Source of the DNA: Bradyrhizobium sp. Ai1a-2
Lineage (GTDB): Bacteria > Pseudomonadota > Alphaproteobacteria > Rhizobiales > Xanthobacteraceae
Assembly: GCF_000426245.1 (NCBI RefSeq)
Contig: NZ_AUEZ01000004.1
Coordinates: 1 to 64,000 of the forward strand
Reading direction: 5' to 3'
Length of the DNA stretch: 64,000 nucleotides
Below the pieces are notes generated by a model that had not been told where the DNA came from, did no database searches, and worked only from the letters and a program-made list of their open reading frames with translations. Below, piece by piece: positions 24,887 to 33,716 of the stretch. Position numbers and translations under genes: made by a program. The stretch's first letter is position 1. Every line of letters starts with the position of its first letter.

Positions 24887-25623
24887 GCCGCGCGCGCCTC
24901 CAGTGCGTCGATGTTCGCCTTGATGACTCGGAAGCTGATCGCGACGACGTCTGGATTGTCGTCCCAGGACTGCTTGCCGTGCAGGGTGCACCAAAGATTG
25001 GCGAACGCTGCTCTGGCGCTTGGAAAGCAGAAGTTGGATCCGAGTGCCGCCTGGTCTGGATTGTGATGCCAACCCTCGGCAAGTTGACCGTCAGCGCGGA
25101 AGCCGTGATCGACGTAGACCATACCCTCTGCGATCGCGTCCGTTTCGCTGATCTCTTGGACTGGTTCGATCTTTGTCGATGTCACAAGCAGCGTGATGCG
25201 CGACGCCCAGCGCGGCAGATGCATGCTAGCGCGTCGTCGGCCTAGCCATGAAGGACGTTCGCCCGCCGGTGGATAAGATCGATCTGGCGCCCAGGTGCCG
25301 GTTTTCTGATTTGCGATCGATCCGCCGGCATCGAAAACCACCGACATCTTGCGAGGCACGAGTTTGGAAGGCGGCACCGCATCCCATCTATTACTGACGC
25401 GCCAGTCCTCACGGACCCAGAGCCGATCGCCAGGCTTCACCTTGGTCCAGAAGGACGGCCGGTCGACGACGAAACCACCTTCGACAGCCCGCGCGCCGGC
25501 AGGAATCTTGGCATCCGGCCGGTAGAACCGTTCGGTCACGGCCGAGCGCCTCGTCATGGTCTTAAGATCGTCCAGCTCCGCATTGACCATTGGCGCTGAG
25601 AATAGAGCAGGAATGTCGGTCAC
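24883..25623 (-). CDS. ASCH-like phage protein
   Basis: A 246-residue protein from GTG 25623 (GTGA overlap with the stop before it). The beginning IPALFSAPMVNAELDDLKTM, then KTMTRR and KPGDRLWVREDW fit the phage proteins annotated as ASCH or morphogenetic-like, whose beta-barrel is related to RNA-binding PUA domains. The WASRITLLVTSTKIEPVQEI strand and the FANLWCTLHG-like end are also typical. Molecular role unknown. Confidence 0.75.
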   Translation of the reverse strand: MTDIPALFSAPMVNAELDDLKTMTRRSAVTERFYRPDAKIPAGARAVEGGFVVDRPSFWTKVKPGDRLWVREDWRVSNRWDAVPPSKLVPRKMSVVFDAGGSIANQKTGTWAPDRSYPPAGERPSWLGRRRASMHLPRWASRITLLVTSTKIEPVQEISETDAIAEGMVYVDHGFRADGQLAEGWHHNPDQAALGSNFCFPSARAAFANLWCTLHGKQSWDDNPDVVAISFRVIKANIDALEARAA

Positions 25624-26267
25624 CGCGCGGCTCCATAAATCGCCTCGCGGACAGCGCGGCATTTCTCGATGTCGAACCGGTCGTCGGTCCGTACGCCGCT
25701 CTCCATGTCGATCCAGTACCGGCCGGGCATCTGCTCGAGCACGGACATGACGCCACGAATATTCTCAGGGGATATGCCGCCGGCGTATCCGACTAGGCGG
25801 TTGCCGCCGGGATGCATGGGCCAGGCGGTCGGGGTCTCGCCGGTCCCACCAGAGCGGTCAAACAGCCAGTCGACTGAGGTGTCGCTCGGGAATTCGTCAC
25901 CACGGCATTGCGCGATACCGCGCTTGATGCCCCAGCCGCTCCGGAAATAATTGATCCGTGCCGGAACCGGAGCGGCATGGTTGATTTGGCAGCGCTTGAA
26001 GTACCAGAAGTCGACGGGCGGCCGCTCGATGTCGCGCCCTTCCATGATCGCGTCGCTGTAATCGCCGCAGATGTGCGCGGACAGGCGAAGATTGCTCCAC
26101 ATGATGCGGGACAAACCATCGCCACCCGGATACCGCGGATCGACACCTTGACGCTTTGGGCTGAAGAGAACGCCCCACTCAATCGGATATAGCGAGGACA
26201 GATGTGCCATCGCTCGGACGCAGGTCCAGTTGTCGACACCGGCGAACGTGATGAATTCTGGCGTCAT
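25620..26267 (-). CDS. phosphoribosylanthranilate isomerase-like TIM barrel protein
   Basis: A 215-residue protein. The N-terminus ITFAGVDNWT and the C-terminal block GYAGGISPENIRGVMSVLEQ followed by WIDMESGVRTDD match TrpF-type barrels: the phosphate-binding strand-7/8 loops and the DxxSGVE motif. TrpF converts phosphoribosylanthranilate in tryptophan synthesis; no other trp gene is present, so a different sugar-phosphate or nucleotide substrate is more likely. It is coupled by ATGA to the radical SAM gene. Confidence 0.7.
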   Translation of the reverse strand: MTPEFITFAGVDNWTCVRAMAHLSSLYPIEWGVLFSPKRQGVDPRYPGGDGLSRIMWSNLRLSAHICGDYSDAIMEGRDIERPPVDFWYFKRCQINHAAPVPARINYFRSGWGIKRGIAQCRGDEFPSDTSVDWLFDRSGGTGETPTAWPMHPGGNRLVGYAGGISPENIRGVMSVLEQMPGRYWIDMESGVRTDDRFDIEKCRAVREAIYGAAR

Positions 26268-27103
26268 GCTGGCGCTCCATGATGCTGCTGGACGCGCAAC
26301 GGGTTGTGGTAGCCCGTTGGCAAGTGTTCCTGCAGGTCCCGCTTGACGTAGTGCTTCACGCCGAGCGCCTGGCAGACCTCGATGATGCGGAGGGTGTAGT
26401 CATGCCAATCAATCGACCTCGCGACCTTCGGCACGTAATTCACCTTTCCAATTTTGTAGAGGTCGACGAATTCATGGGTCTCCTTGATGATCGCGATCGA
26501 CGACTCCGCGGACAGCGTCGGCTCGAGCGACACCCAGGTGAAGATGCCGGCTTCGTAGAACCGGCGCAGCGTCTCGATACGGTCCCATGGCAGCGCCGCT
26601 TTGCGCTCCCATTCCTTCGAGATCGCGCCGTCCAGAGTCGTCAGCGTGCAAGCGTAGGCGTCGCGGTCGCGGCGGTAGAGGTCGATGAAGGGGAGGGCGC
26701 GGCCACCACCTTTCGACAACGTGCAGAACGCCATCCCGCCATCAATCAGAGCCCTGATAGTCAGTTCGGTATGCGCCAGGTCCCCGAGATGAAAGGGATC
26801 GCTGGAGAAGGTGATGAAGATCTGCTCATTCGGTCCGCCAGCAACGCCGGCGGTTCGGTAGCGGACAATGTCGCGGCGAAGACGTTCAAGATAGCCTGGC
26901 CGCGGCTCTGCCTTTTCATTGAACGTGTCACGAGGGATGTGCGTTGCGAGCGGGACATAGCAGTAGAGACACTCATGACCGCAACCGCGATAAGGATTAG
27001 TGGCCAGCGGCGCATATTCGCCGGCGTTACCCTTCGGTCGATAGATCACGTCCGCGCCGGGCACGACGGGCTGATCAGCAAAGTATCCATCCGCCGTGAT
27101 CAT
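26264..27103 (-). CDS. radical SAM protein (SPL/Rv2578c-like)
   Basis: A 279-residue radical SAM enzyme. The cluster motif is NPYRGCGHECLYCYVPL (CxxxCxxC form, about residues 40-52). Later blocks IFITFSSDPFHLGD and FTWVSLEPTLSAESS belong to the spore-photoproduct-lyase-like/Rv2578c group often found in phages. It binds a [4Fe-4S] cluster and S-adenosylmethionine. ATG 27103 overlaps the small zinc protein stop; longer readings upstream are out of family. The substrate is unknown; the neighbouring TIM barrel could act in the same conversion. Confidence 0.85.
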   Translation of the reverse strand: MITADGYFADQPVVPGADVIYRPKGNAGEYAPLATNPYRGCGHECLYCYVPLATHIPRDTFNEKAEPRPGYLERLRRDIVRYRTAGVAGGPNEQIFITFSSDPFHLGDLAHTELTIRALIDGGMAFCTLSKGGGRALPFIDLYRRDRDAYACTLTTLDGAISKEWERKAALPWDRIETLRRFYEAGIFTWVSLEPTLSAESSIAIIKETHEFVDLYKIGKVNYVPKVARSIDWHDYTLRIIEVCQALGVKHYVKRDLQEHLPTGYHNPLRVQQHHGAPA

Positions 27104-27279
27104 CAGACGTCGTGCCTCGGGCAGCCATGGACCCAGTCGGCGCCAACCTGCGTCGCCTTCCAGCCTTCGCGTTTCGCCCGCGACCAAAAGACGTTCCAGT
27201 CCTCGCCGTGCTCCGCCTGGACGATCTCGTCGCAGGAGTCGCACTCGACGACATGATGGCCGTGCTGGAAGTCCTTCAC
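27103..27279 (-). CDS. small zinc-ribbon protein (58 aa)
   Basis: From GTG 27279 (GTGA overlap) the protein reads HHVVECDSCDEIVQAEH and ends VHGCPRHDV. A CxxC pair plus a late Cys and His suggest a zinc knuckle; the WSRAKREGWKATQVGADWVH segment is common to small phage zinc proteins. It is coupled to the radical SAM gene by a one-base overlap. Confidence 0.7.
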   Translation of the reverse strand: MKDFQHGHHVVECDSCDEIVQAEHGEDWNVFWSRAKREGWKATQVGADWVHGCPRHDV

Positions 27280-27575
27280 TTCGTGGCTCCTTCTGGCGCC
27301 GCGTCGGTCCATTCCTTGTCGCGGCGGGTTTGCTCGAGCTTGGCGAGATAGGCCTCACGGAACTGCGCGAATGTCTCGAATTCACGGGGATCGTCGCGAA
27401 GCTTGAAGACGTCCCGCGATTGTCCGGCGTTTCGTCCGGTGCCGAGCCACGACGACAGCGAACCGATTACCTCGCCGCCTTCGTCGAGAAGGTCGTGACC
27501 GTAAGTGGAGCCACCGGTGGCGCGGATATGAAGCACCAAGCGCCGTTGGATGATGGGTTTGGCAGAATCCGTCAT
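27276..27575 (-). CDS. hypothetical phage protein (99 aa)
   Basis: Starts at ATG 27575 (ATGA overlap with the DnaA-like gene). It has a beta-rich N-terminus (KPIIQRRLVLHIRATGG) and a helical charged end. No family is recognised. Confidence 0.65.
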   Translation of the reverse strand: MTDSAKPIIQRRLVLHIRATGGSTYGHDLLDEGGEVIGSLSSWLGTGRNAGQSRDVFKLRDDPREFETFAQFREAYLAKLEQTRRDKEWTDAAPEGATK

Positions 27576-28156
27576 TCTCGCCCTCCCAGAGAGCAGGACG
27601 CGCCGTCGTACATCTCGACCAGGATGTCCTCGATCAGGGCGCCGACCCGCCGGCGCGCATTCCAGACGCAACTGTGATCGACGCCGAACGCGAGGCCGAC
27701 AGCGTTTGGGCTATCGGACACGAGGCGGTGGGCGAGGCAGATCGAGATCAGGCGAATCCGGCAAGACCCGCTCCAGCGGGACTTCTCAAGAACGATGTGT
27801 CGGCCAACCTTGAATGCGCTGGCGATCGCGACCTGCAGCAGCTTCAGCCGAACCTTCATGCCGTAACCAGGCGGCGTATCGGCGGCAATCTCGAAATAGG
27901 CAGTGATGGCGCGGCGGATCGCCGTCTGCTCGGCATCCGCGCTCAGCCGAACAACACGCTCGCGTGGCTCACGCCGCTGATCTGGAACGATGTCGGCCGG
28001 CGGCGGCAGCATAATGACGACCGGCTTCGGCAGGAACGGATTCGGTCGCGGCGCCGGCGGGATGACGCGTGGCAATCGGGACCGGACCGCCGCATAGTGG
28101 CGGGCCAGTGCCGAGGCGCTCGAGAACTCGGGTGCCGTAGCCAGCAATATGCTCAT
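27572..28156 (-). CDS. DnaA domain IV-like DNA-binding protein
   Basis: A 194-residue protein whose C-terminal 60 residues resemble the DnaA box-binding domain: ISICLAHRLVSDSPNAVGLA then FGVDHSCVWNARRRV, close to the DnaA signature in which the DHST motif contacts the DnaA box. There is no AAA+ ATPase domain, so it cannot open an origin like DnaA. It could compete with, or redirect, host DnaA, or act as a transcription factor. The N-terminal 90 residues are Pro/Arg-rich. Confidence 0.7.
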   Translation of the reverse strand: MSILLATAPEFSSASALARHYAAVRSRLPRVIPPAPRPNPFLPKPVVIMLPPPADIVPDQRREPRERVVRLSADAEQTAIRRAITAYFEIAADTPPGYGMKVRLKLLQVAIASAFKVGRHIVLEKSRWSGSCRIRLISICLAHRLVSDSPNAVGLAFGVDHSCVWNARRRVGALIEDILVEMYDGASCSLGGRE

Positions 28157-28569
28157 GCCATTTTCCTGGACTGGAAGCCGCGACCTTTTGGAAATGACGA
28201 CCGACCCTTGAGCTTGCGCTTTGGCTTGTCGGGCTTCGGGCTGGTCATGCGCTTGACCTTGGCGCGCCGATGGGAATCGGATCCCGCCGTCGTAGCCCCG
28301 TTGCCGTGCGTCCGGACATCGTGGCCCGCAACGGTGCACGCATCGATGTATCCAGGATCGTTCGCCGCTGGGATCGTGTCCTGCGCAACCGTGTCGAACT
28401 TCCGCTCCCAGAGCGCCGGGCGATGGTCAAACCGGGTATTGGCGAGTGTGCCAAGCTTCTCGCCGGTCTGCTTGCATCTACCCTCCTGGCGAATGACGAC
28501 GTCGAGTTTCACTCGCGTCGGCATCGCTGGACGCTTCCATTCCGGTGGCGGACGATCGAGGATCGTCAT
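28153..28569 (-). CDS. HNH endonuclease-like phage protein
   Basis: A 138-residue protein of a phage HNH family: IRQEGRCKQTGEKLG, then FDHRPALWER and a late SDSHRRAKVKRM with basic tail. It shows the His/Asp core but not a standard double CxxC zinc knuckle. Such proteins nick or cut DNA, often in recombination or packaging modules. Here it follows the annealase gene with an ATGA overlap. Confidence 0.75.
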   Translation of the reverse strand: MTILDRPPPEWKRPAMPTRVKLDVVIRQEGRCKQTGEKLGTLANTRFDHRPALWERKFDTVAQDTIPAANDPGYIDACTVAGHDVRTHGNGATTAGSDSHRRAKVKRMTSPKPDKPKRKLKGRSSFPKGRGFQSRKMA

Positions 28570-30029
28570 TTCGCGATGATCCCTTCGACGCGCTTGTTGC
28601 AGGCAGCCATGTCGATGGCACCGGTCAGCCGCTCGACATGCACCGCATAGACCTCGGCGCGCTTCTTCTCCTGGCCGCCGGTGAACTTGCCGTTCTTGTT
28701 GATCCAGGAGTCCGACATCCTGCCGAGCTTCGGCGGTCCGCCGTTCTCAATCGTGGCCAACGTCTTGTGATAGGAAGAGAGGTCGGGAGCGGACCCGGTT
28801 GTCCCGCCACGGGAATCCTTGTCCGCTCCCTCAGCCGATGGTTGGGACTCACTCGGCTGCGCTTTGCTCCCGGCGGGGGGCACCGTACCGGACAGCAAAT
28901 CAGGTTGGGACGAGCCATTGTCGCTCTGGCTCGTCCCGGCATCGGCCGGGGCTGGGGAAGCCGATGCCTGGTCTCGGGACTGCGTCGCTCCGCTGGTGCC
29001 CTGACCTGAATCCGTGGCCGGCTTCTCACCGGCCTGGCCGTTTTGCTGGTCGGCTCCAGATCGATTTTCAGTCTCGGACGCATCGGCCTGATGCGTCTGA
29101 CCCTGTTGGGATTCGTCGGCTACTTCATTCGCGCCTCCCGTGGTCCGTTGATCGTTCGCGCCGGTCGTACCCTTGACCAGCGGGTTGTAATTTGGATCGC
29201 TGTCGGCCGGTTTCTCCTTTGCAAACATCTCCTCGACCGTCGCTTCCCCGTTCTTGATCGACATGAACATGCCGCGCAGGGTCGCGATGTGGTCCAGTTT
29301 GATGTCGCCTTCGCCCTCGATGCCGAGAGCCTCGAAGATCTGATCGGGCGTGACGCCGAACGATGCAAAGGCCTTAATCGCCTTTTCCCGGTTCTCGGAC
29401 AGGGTGGCCGTGGTGCCGGCCACGATGGCACGCGCGGCATAGTAAGCTTGTCGGGTCACGCCGCGCGGAATGCCGGCGAGGATCGCGTTACGCTTCGCGA
29501 TCGCAGCGGCCGCATTGCCGGTCACCGTGATCATGTCATTGGAGAAGACATGCCCTCCCGACGTCAGGATATTGCGCCGGATCGTGGCTTCCGATGCCAT
29601 GTTCGTTTCGAGATCGTGGAACACGCCGAGCGCCTCGACCCAACCGTCCTTCTTATTGACGGTGATGACTCGAGCCTTGATGCGATTGTTGCCCCAACAC
29701 TGCGCGGCAATCTCGGCCAGGCGGATGCTCGGTCCTTCGATCGGCTTGTTCTCGGTATCGTCGGTCGGGCCGTTCCGACCGCGTTGCTTCTTCTTACGAA
29801 CAAGCGCGTAGAGACACTCCGCAGCGGTCTCCTCGTCGAGGGTCGCCAGCGTGCAGATATTCTCGATCGCCTTATGGATGCTCCGCGGGAATGCCTTCGC
29901 CGTTGCGATCTGGCTGTCGATCTCTGCCTTGAGGATTGCAGGCAGTGCAGAATCCATCATGTGGTCCGGCACAAGTCCGGTCGCCTCCATCCGGATTGCA
30001 TCTGCGGGTGAAATGATCTGTTGTTGCAT
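28566..30029 (-). CDS. putative single-strand annealing recombinase with long flexible linker
   Basis: A 487-residue protein. Residues 1-270 resemble a phage recombination/annealing family (GPSIRLAEIAAQCWGNNRI, NDMITVTGNAAAAIAKRNAI). Residues about 285-415 are a Gln/Ser/Thr/Gly/Asp-rich linker of low complexity, and the last 75 residues form a separate small domain. It lies directly downstream of a RecE-like exonuclease gene and a RecN/SbcC-like ATPase gene, the usual neighbours of annealases. GAGGAACC precedes ATG 30029. Family assignment is by memory and context; a profile search would settle it. Confidence 0.6.
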   Translation of the reverse strand: MQQQIISPADAIRMEATGLVPDHMMDSALPAILKAEIDSQIATAKAFPRSIHKAIENICTLATLDEETAAECLYALVRKKKQRGRNGPTDDTENKPIEGPSIRLAEIAAQCWGNNRIKARVITVNKKDGWVEALGVFHDLETNMASEATIRRNILTSGGHVFSNDMITVTGNAAAAIAKRNAILAGIPRGVTRQAYYAARAIVAGTTATLSENREKAIKAFASFGVTPDQIFEALGIEGEGDIKLDHIATLRGMFMSIKNGEATVEEMFAKEKPADSDPNYNPLVKGTTGANDQRTTGGANEVADESQQGQTHQADASETENRSGADQQNGQAGEKPATDSGQGTSGATQSRDQASASPAPADAGTSQSDNGSSQPDLLSGTVPPAGSKAQPSESQPSAEGADKDSRGGTTGSAPDLSSYHKTLATIENGGPPKLGRMSDSWINKNGKFTGGQEKKRAEVYAVHVERLTGAIDMAACNKRVEGIIAK

Positions 30030-30047
30030 GTCGGTTCCTCAAGGTGA

Positions 30048-31157
30048 TCAGATGAAAGAGTAGGGCGACCAGTCCGTATCGCCCCATTTCTGGGCCGGCA
30101 GGTCCGGCACCCATTCCTGGTCCGGGCCGAATTTCTCCACGAGCTCGCGATAGGTCACGATCGCGCTCTCGACGTCCGCGACGGCCGTCTTGAAGATCAT
30201 GCTGCTGAGATCGAATTCACCGACGACGGGTTGCGGCGCGCCGCTCGCCTTGATCATGACCCAGACCCACTTCATGGCATCGTCGGAGTCCGGATCGGTC
30301 TCCGTGATGGCAAGCGCCTGAAATACTGCGTCCAGGAATTCTTTCGGGTATGGGTTGTTGAAGACCCGGCCCTCGGCATAGAGCTTCGCCGCGGCGCGTA
30401 GCGCCTTGATGTAGGAACCGGTCTGGAGATCGTAGCGCATGAGCGAGACGGCCTTCTTCGCCGCATCGATCGCGCGCACTTTGAAGATGGGGCGGAACGA
30501 TTTGAGGTCGATGACGGCGTGAGATAACAGATGATCAATCCGCGCCTTCAGCCTGACGCCGTTCTCCGTGTAGAAGATGCTGACTTCGCTGGCGCCGGCA
30601 ACGAACGTGCCGTCCTGCATGACGGGAGCCAGTTTTCGCTCCCGCTGCATCCAGCGTACCGCCATTTCGATGTGATCGAGAGCGCCGCGTGGAATGATAG
30701 TCCTGCCGACATTCTCGGCTTCAAACTTCGCGATGATCTCGTCCCAGATCAGGACGTCCTTATCGAACTCGCGAATTGCCGCGATCGCCTCTTCTTTCTT
30801 CTTGCCTGGCTTCACTCCGATCAGTTTGCAGTGGCGCCGGAGGTCATCCATCGTCACCAAGGCACCGACGTAATCGGTCACCGCCGGCGCGATGGCGAAC
30901 CGTTCCGCGAGGGAGAGCCGCCCTTCCAAGGCACGGCAATGAATCGCATGGCCCCATTTGAGCGCCATGGTTTCTTTCTCATTCCCCGGGTAGAGCCGGT
31001 CATACTGGTATTCGATTGGATCGAGCACGAGTTCCTTGATTGAAGTCGACCCGAGCGCTTCGTCGGCGTGATAGGCGGTCTCGCCGAGGCCAAAGTATAT
31101 GCCGTCCTCATGGCGGACAGTGTTGTTGCTGCGTGGAGCGGAGACGAGCGCGTTCAT
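30048..31157 (-). CDS. RecE-like PD-(D/E)XK exonuclease
   Basis: A 369-residue nuclease of the exonuclease VIII/DUF3799 group. Early markers are GETAYHADEALGSTSIKELV and MALKWGHAIHCRALEG. The catalytic core is RLKARIDHLLSHAVIDLKSF (Asp ... Asp-x-Lys). It would resect double-stranded ends to give single strands for the annealase encoded next. I start at ATG 31157, whose ATGA overlaps a 16-codon leader frame. Confidence 0.85.
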   Translation of the reverse strand: MNALVSAPRSNNTVRHEDGIYFGLGETAYHADEALGSTSIKELVLDPIEYQYDRLYPGNEKETMALKWGHAIHCRALEGRLSLAERFAIAPAVTDYVGALVTMDDLRRHCKLIGVKPGKKKEEAIAAIREFDKDVLIWDEIIAKFEAENVGRTIIPRGALDHIEMAVRWMQRERKLAPVMQDGTFVAGASEVSIFYTENGVRLKARIDHLLSHAVIDLKSFRPIFKVRAIDAAKKAVSLMRYDLQTGSYIKALRAAAKLYAEGRVFNNPYPKEFLDAVFQALAITETDPDSDDAMKWVWVMIKASGAPQPVVGEFDLSSMIFKTAVADVESAIVTYRELVEKFGPDQEWVPDLPAQKWGDTDWSPYSFI

Positions 31158-31204
31158 GGGCGAACCTTGGGCAGGACGTGGATTTCGACTTTGACGTTCG
31201 ACAC
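31154..31204 (-). CDS. possible 16-residue leader peptide
   Basis: GTG 31204 opens a 16-codon frame (MSNVKVEIHVLPKVRP) that ends in an ATGA overlap with the exonuclease start. The exonuclease has no strong ribosome-binding site of its own, so coupling from this frame would explain its translation. Its size makes it uncertain. Confidence 0.3.
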   Translation of the reverse strand: MSNVKVEIHVLPKVRP

Positions 31205-31209
31205 GGTCG

Positions 31210-32559
31210 TTACTCCGCCGCCTGGCGCACAGCGCCCTTGACGTGACCATCTTCGATGTGAACGGCGGTCGGTCGATTACTGTTGACCGTCTCAGCTATA
31301 ATGAGCAGATCCTGCTGCTCGGCGAGATTGACGAGGGCTTTCCAGCTATCGTCATCAAGCAGCGCCGCATTCTTCGTCGTGATGAATCGGAGCTTCGGTT
31401 GCAACGCCACGGCAATCGCGATCGCGGTGCTCAGCTTCTGGGCCTGGCTCGCTTGGCCGAGAGGGTGACCGTCGAGGAGAACGACGCCGTCGCCGAAGGT
31501 GATGCCGGCGATCGGCATCTTGGCTTCTGCGATCGCATCCTGCTTGGCCTTCTCCCGGTCCTCCATCGCCTTGGTCAGGGCGGCGGACTGGCGCTCGAGA
31601 ACCGTTGCCTCCTGGATGAGGCGTTCCTTTTCGGTCCGCATGCGCTCGGCGGCATCGAACTTGGCGTTCGCGTCCCGTGCCGCCGTGATCTTGGCTTGGA
31701 GATCGCCGGTATCGACAAGCGTCGGCTCGTCGCCGGCGTCGGCGATCTCCATGCGGACATCGGCTGCGGCAGCTTCGTCCTCCTGTTCGCCGAGTTCCAA
31801 CCGGTCGATCTCGGCACGCAGTTCCTGTATGCGCTTCCGTTTCTGCTCGGCGGAGGCGTCGAGGCCGTCGGCGCGCTGCCGGCGCGCTGCCTGGGCTGCG
31901 CGGAAGCGCTCCACCTCGGCGTTTTTCTTGCCGGCTGCGGCGAGCTCGGCGACCAGAGCCGCCTCATCGAGGCGGGCCGCCGGTGCATTTTCGTCAATTG
32001 TGATGGCGTCCGCACGGGTCCTTTTCGATTTCGCATCCCGATTCACGTCGGTGCGATCGTCGAAGTCCTTCTGGTAGGCCGCAGCGATCGCATCGAAATC
32101 GACCCCGGGGACAAAGCGCTTCAGGAGGTCGAATTGATCCTTCGGCTTCATCGCGATGAATTCGAGAGGATCGCAACTCAGGGCGCCGATCAGGCCATTC
32201 AGCAGTTTCTGTGGATTCGAAAATTTCTCACCGTCTGCACCTTCGATGATCAGGCTGGTGTTATAGCCTTTCTCGTTATCGGCCTTCTTGATCCGGCGCG
32301 TGACCTTGTATTTCAAGCCGGAGTCATTGCCGATGTCGACAACGATACGTCCCGCATCCTCCCCATCATGAATTGGGTCCGATGGAATGAATTTCTCGCC
32401 ACCCAACGCGGCCCAGAGCGCTTCGATGATGCTGGACTTGCCCTGACGATTCTTCCCGGTCAGTTCGAGCACGCGGCCGTCTGGCTTGATATGCACCGCG
32501 ACGACGCGGAGAATTCCTTCAACGGCGAATGACAAAATTCGGTACGAGGTATCGGTCAT
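31210..32559 (-). CDS. RecN/SbcC-like AAA ATPase with coiled coil
   Basis: A 449-residue ABC/SMC-type ATPase. Walker A is LTGKNRQGKSSI (about residues 35-46). The middle (about 180-350) is a long heptad-rich coiled coil. The signature-like segment LGQASQAQKLSTAIAIAVAL and Walker B/D-loop LRFITTKNAALLDDDSW follow. It is a half-length SMC-like protein typical of phage recombination clusters, probably working with the exonuclease and annealase downstream. Confidence 0.82.
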   Translation of the reverse strand: MTDTSYRILSFAVEGILRVVAVHIKPDGRVLELTGKNRQGKSSIIEALWAALGGEKFIPSDPIHDGEDAGRIVVDIGNDSGLKYKVTRRIKKADNEKGYNTSLIIEGADGEKFSNPQKLLNGLIGALSCDPLEFIAMKPKDQFDLLKRFVPGVDFDAIAAAYQKDFDDRTDVNRDAKSKRTRADAITIDENAPAARLDEAALVAELAAAGKKNAEVERFRAAQAARRQRADGLDASAEQKRKRIQELRAEIDRLELGEQEDEAAAADVRMEIADAGDEPTLVDTGDLQAKITAARDANAKFDAAERMRTEKERLIQEATVLERQSAALTKAMEDREKAKQDAIAEAKMPIAGITFGDGVVLLDGHPLGQASQAQKLSTAIAIAVALQPKLRFITTKNAALLDDDSWKALVNLAEQQDLLIIAETVNSNRPTAVHIEDGHVKGAVRQAAE

Positions 32560-32568
32560 CTGAGGTCT

Positions 32569-33195
32569 CTACTTGCTGGCCTGGCCCGGGTAGCCGAGCG
32601 CGGCCGCCAGATTCGGGCGAAGAAATGCTGGTGGACCTGGGGGAAGCCCGGTGCCGTCGTCCTGCTCCTGTTCGCGTCGAACATCTTCCAAGGTGCGCGG
32701 TGCCGGCCGCGCCGACGCGCGAGGAGGTGCGGACTGCTGGGGACGGGAGGCAAACGCTTCGTCCAATTGCTCTCGTGCCAATTGAGCAGACACAAATTGA
32801 CGTTGCTCCGGCCGTGGCGCGGTGGTGCCGTCAGCACGGACCGGTGGTGCCTTCGCCGCCGGCGCGACCCGCGCACCTTCAGAGGCTAGGTTGACGAGAG
32901 AGGCGAGGGTGTCACGCGCGCTGAGCGACGATTGCACCAGCGCGCGCATCTGCGCCTCGAGGTCGGCATTGCGGCGGACCAGATCCTCGTTTCGCTCGCG
33001 CTCGGAGTGCAGGTCGCCCTGCAGCCCGCTGGCGCGGTCGACCGCTGCATTGAGCTCGCGCATCAAGGCCTCGACTTGGCCGTTCGCTGCAGCAAGGGCA
33101 TCGACGTCGCGCTGCCAGGCTTCGCTGACTTTGTGCATGCTCTCGCCGAGCCGGAGCATGACGGCCGGATCCAATGTGACGCGGTGCTCAGCCAT
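32569..33195 (-). CDS. coiled-coil hypothetical protein
   Basis: A 208-residue protein. Residues 15-100 are a continuous coiled coil (SERERNEDLVRRNADLEAQM); the rest is Pro/Ala/Arg-rich and probably disordered. No enzymatic motif. It could be a scaffold for the recombination proteins encoded next. The start overlaps the stop of a small membrane protein. Confidence 0.65.
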   Translation of the reverse strand: MAEHRVTLDPAVMLRLGESMHKVSEAWQRDVDALAAANGQVEALMRELNAAVDRASGLQGDLHSERERNEDLVRRNADLEAQMRALVQSSLSARDTLASLVNLASEGARVAPAAKAPPVRADGTTAPRPEQRQFVSAQLAREQLDEAFASRPQQSAPPRASARPAPRTLEDVRREQEQDDGTGLPPGPPAFLRPNLAAALGYPGQASK

Positions 33196-33304
33196 GGCCG
33201 ACCCCCAATGCTGGCGCGGCGGAAACCACTAGGCCGAAGATCAACCCAGCGGTGGCAACGAACGCCAAAAGTTCACGACAAAATGTGCGCGCAAAATCAG
33301 TCAC
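33188..33304 (-). CDS. small membrane protein (38 aa)
   Basis: GTG 33304 overlaps the stop of the upstream small membrane protein (GTGA), and its stop lies inside the next start region. After a basic N-terminus (TDFARTFCRELL) comes one membrane helix (AFVATAGLIFGLVVSAAPAL). Overlap pattern and hydrophobicity support it. Confidence 0.6.
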   Translation of the reverse strand: MTDFARTFCRELLAFVATAGLIFGLVVSAAPALGVGHG

Positions 33305-33468
33305 GCCTCTGAAGCCCTCTCACCGAAGCAAAATGCGACGCCGACCAGGACGCCGAGAATGAGACCCAATACGAGTCCGATGCCGAAACCCTCGAGCGAG
33401 TCACCGCCGATCAACAGGCCGGCGATGGCCAACAGAAGCAGCACTATGACGATGCGCTCTATCTTCAT
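33301..33468 (-). CDS. small membrane protein with two helices (55 aa)
   Basis: ATG 33468 overlaps the upstream stop (ATGA). The protein has two hydrophobic helices, IVIVLLLLAIAGLLIGG and IGLVLGLILGVLVGVAFCF, separated by DSLEGF. It and the 38-residue neighbour make a pair of coupled tiny membrane proteins in the early operon. Function unknown. Confidence 0.65.
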   Translation of the reverse strand: MKIERIVIVLLLLAIAGLLIGGDSLEGFGIGLVLGLILGVLVGVAFCFGERASEA

Positions 33469-33716
33469 GCCGCCGTTCCCGCATTCAGATCGATGGGACC
33501 GAGCACGCGCGCGCGATCAATCGCGGCCAAAAGGCGCGGCTTGATCTGGGCATAGGTGTAGCCCCCAGTCGCCGGCCCCCACAGGATGGTGAAGGCGCGG
33601 TTTACGATGCGCTCGACCGGCCCGTCGAACGACAGGTTGTTCACGCGCAGCACCGTCGCCATCGCTTCGGTGAGGTCGAGATCCTGTGTCGGCGGCACGA
33701 AGCGGGGATCGCTCAT
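33465..33716 (-). CDS. hypothetical protein (83 aa)
   Basis: Starts at ATG 33716, overlapping the stop of the previous gene. The sequence is helical with a possible helix-turn-helix-like middle (PVERIVNRAFTILWGPATGG). No family recognised. Confidence 0.65.
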   Translation of the reverse strand: MSDPRFVPPTQDLDLTEAMATVLRVNNLSFDGPVERIVNRAFTILWGPATGGYTYAQIKPRLLAAIDRARVLGPIDLNAGTAA

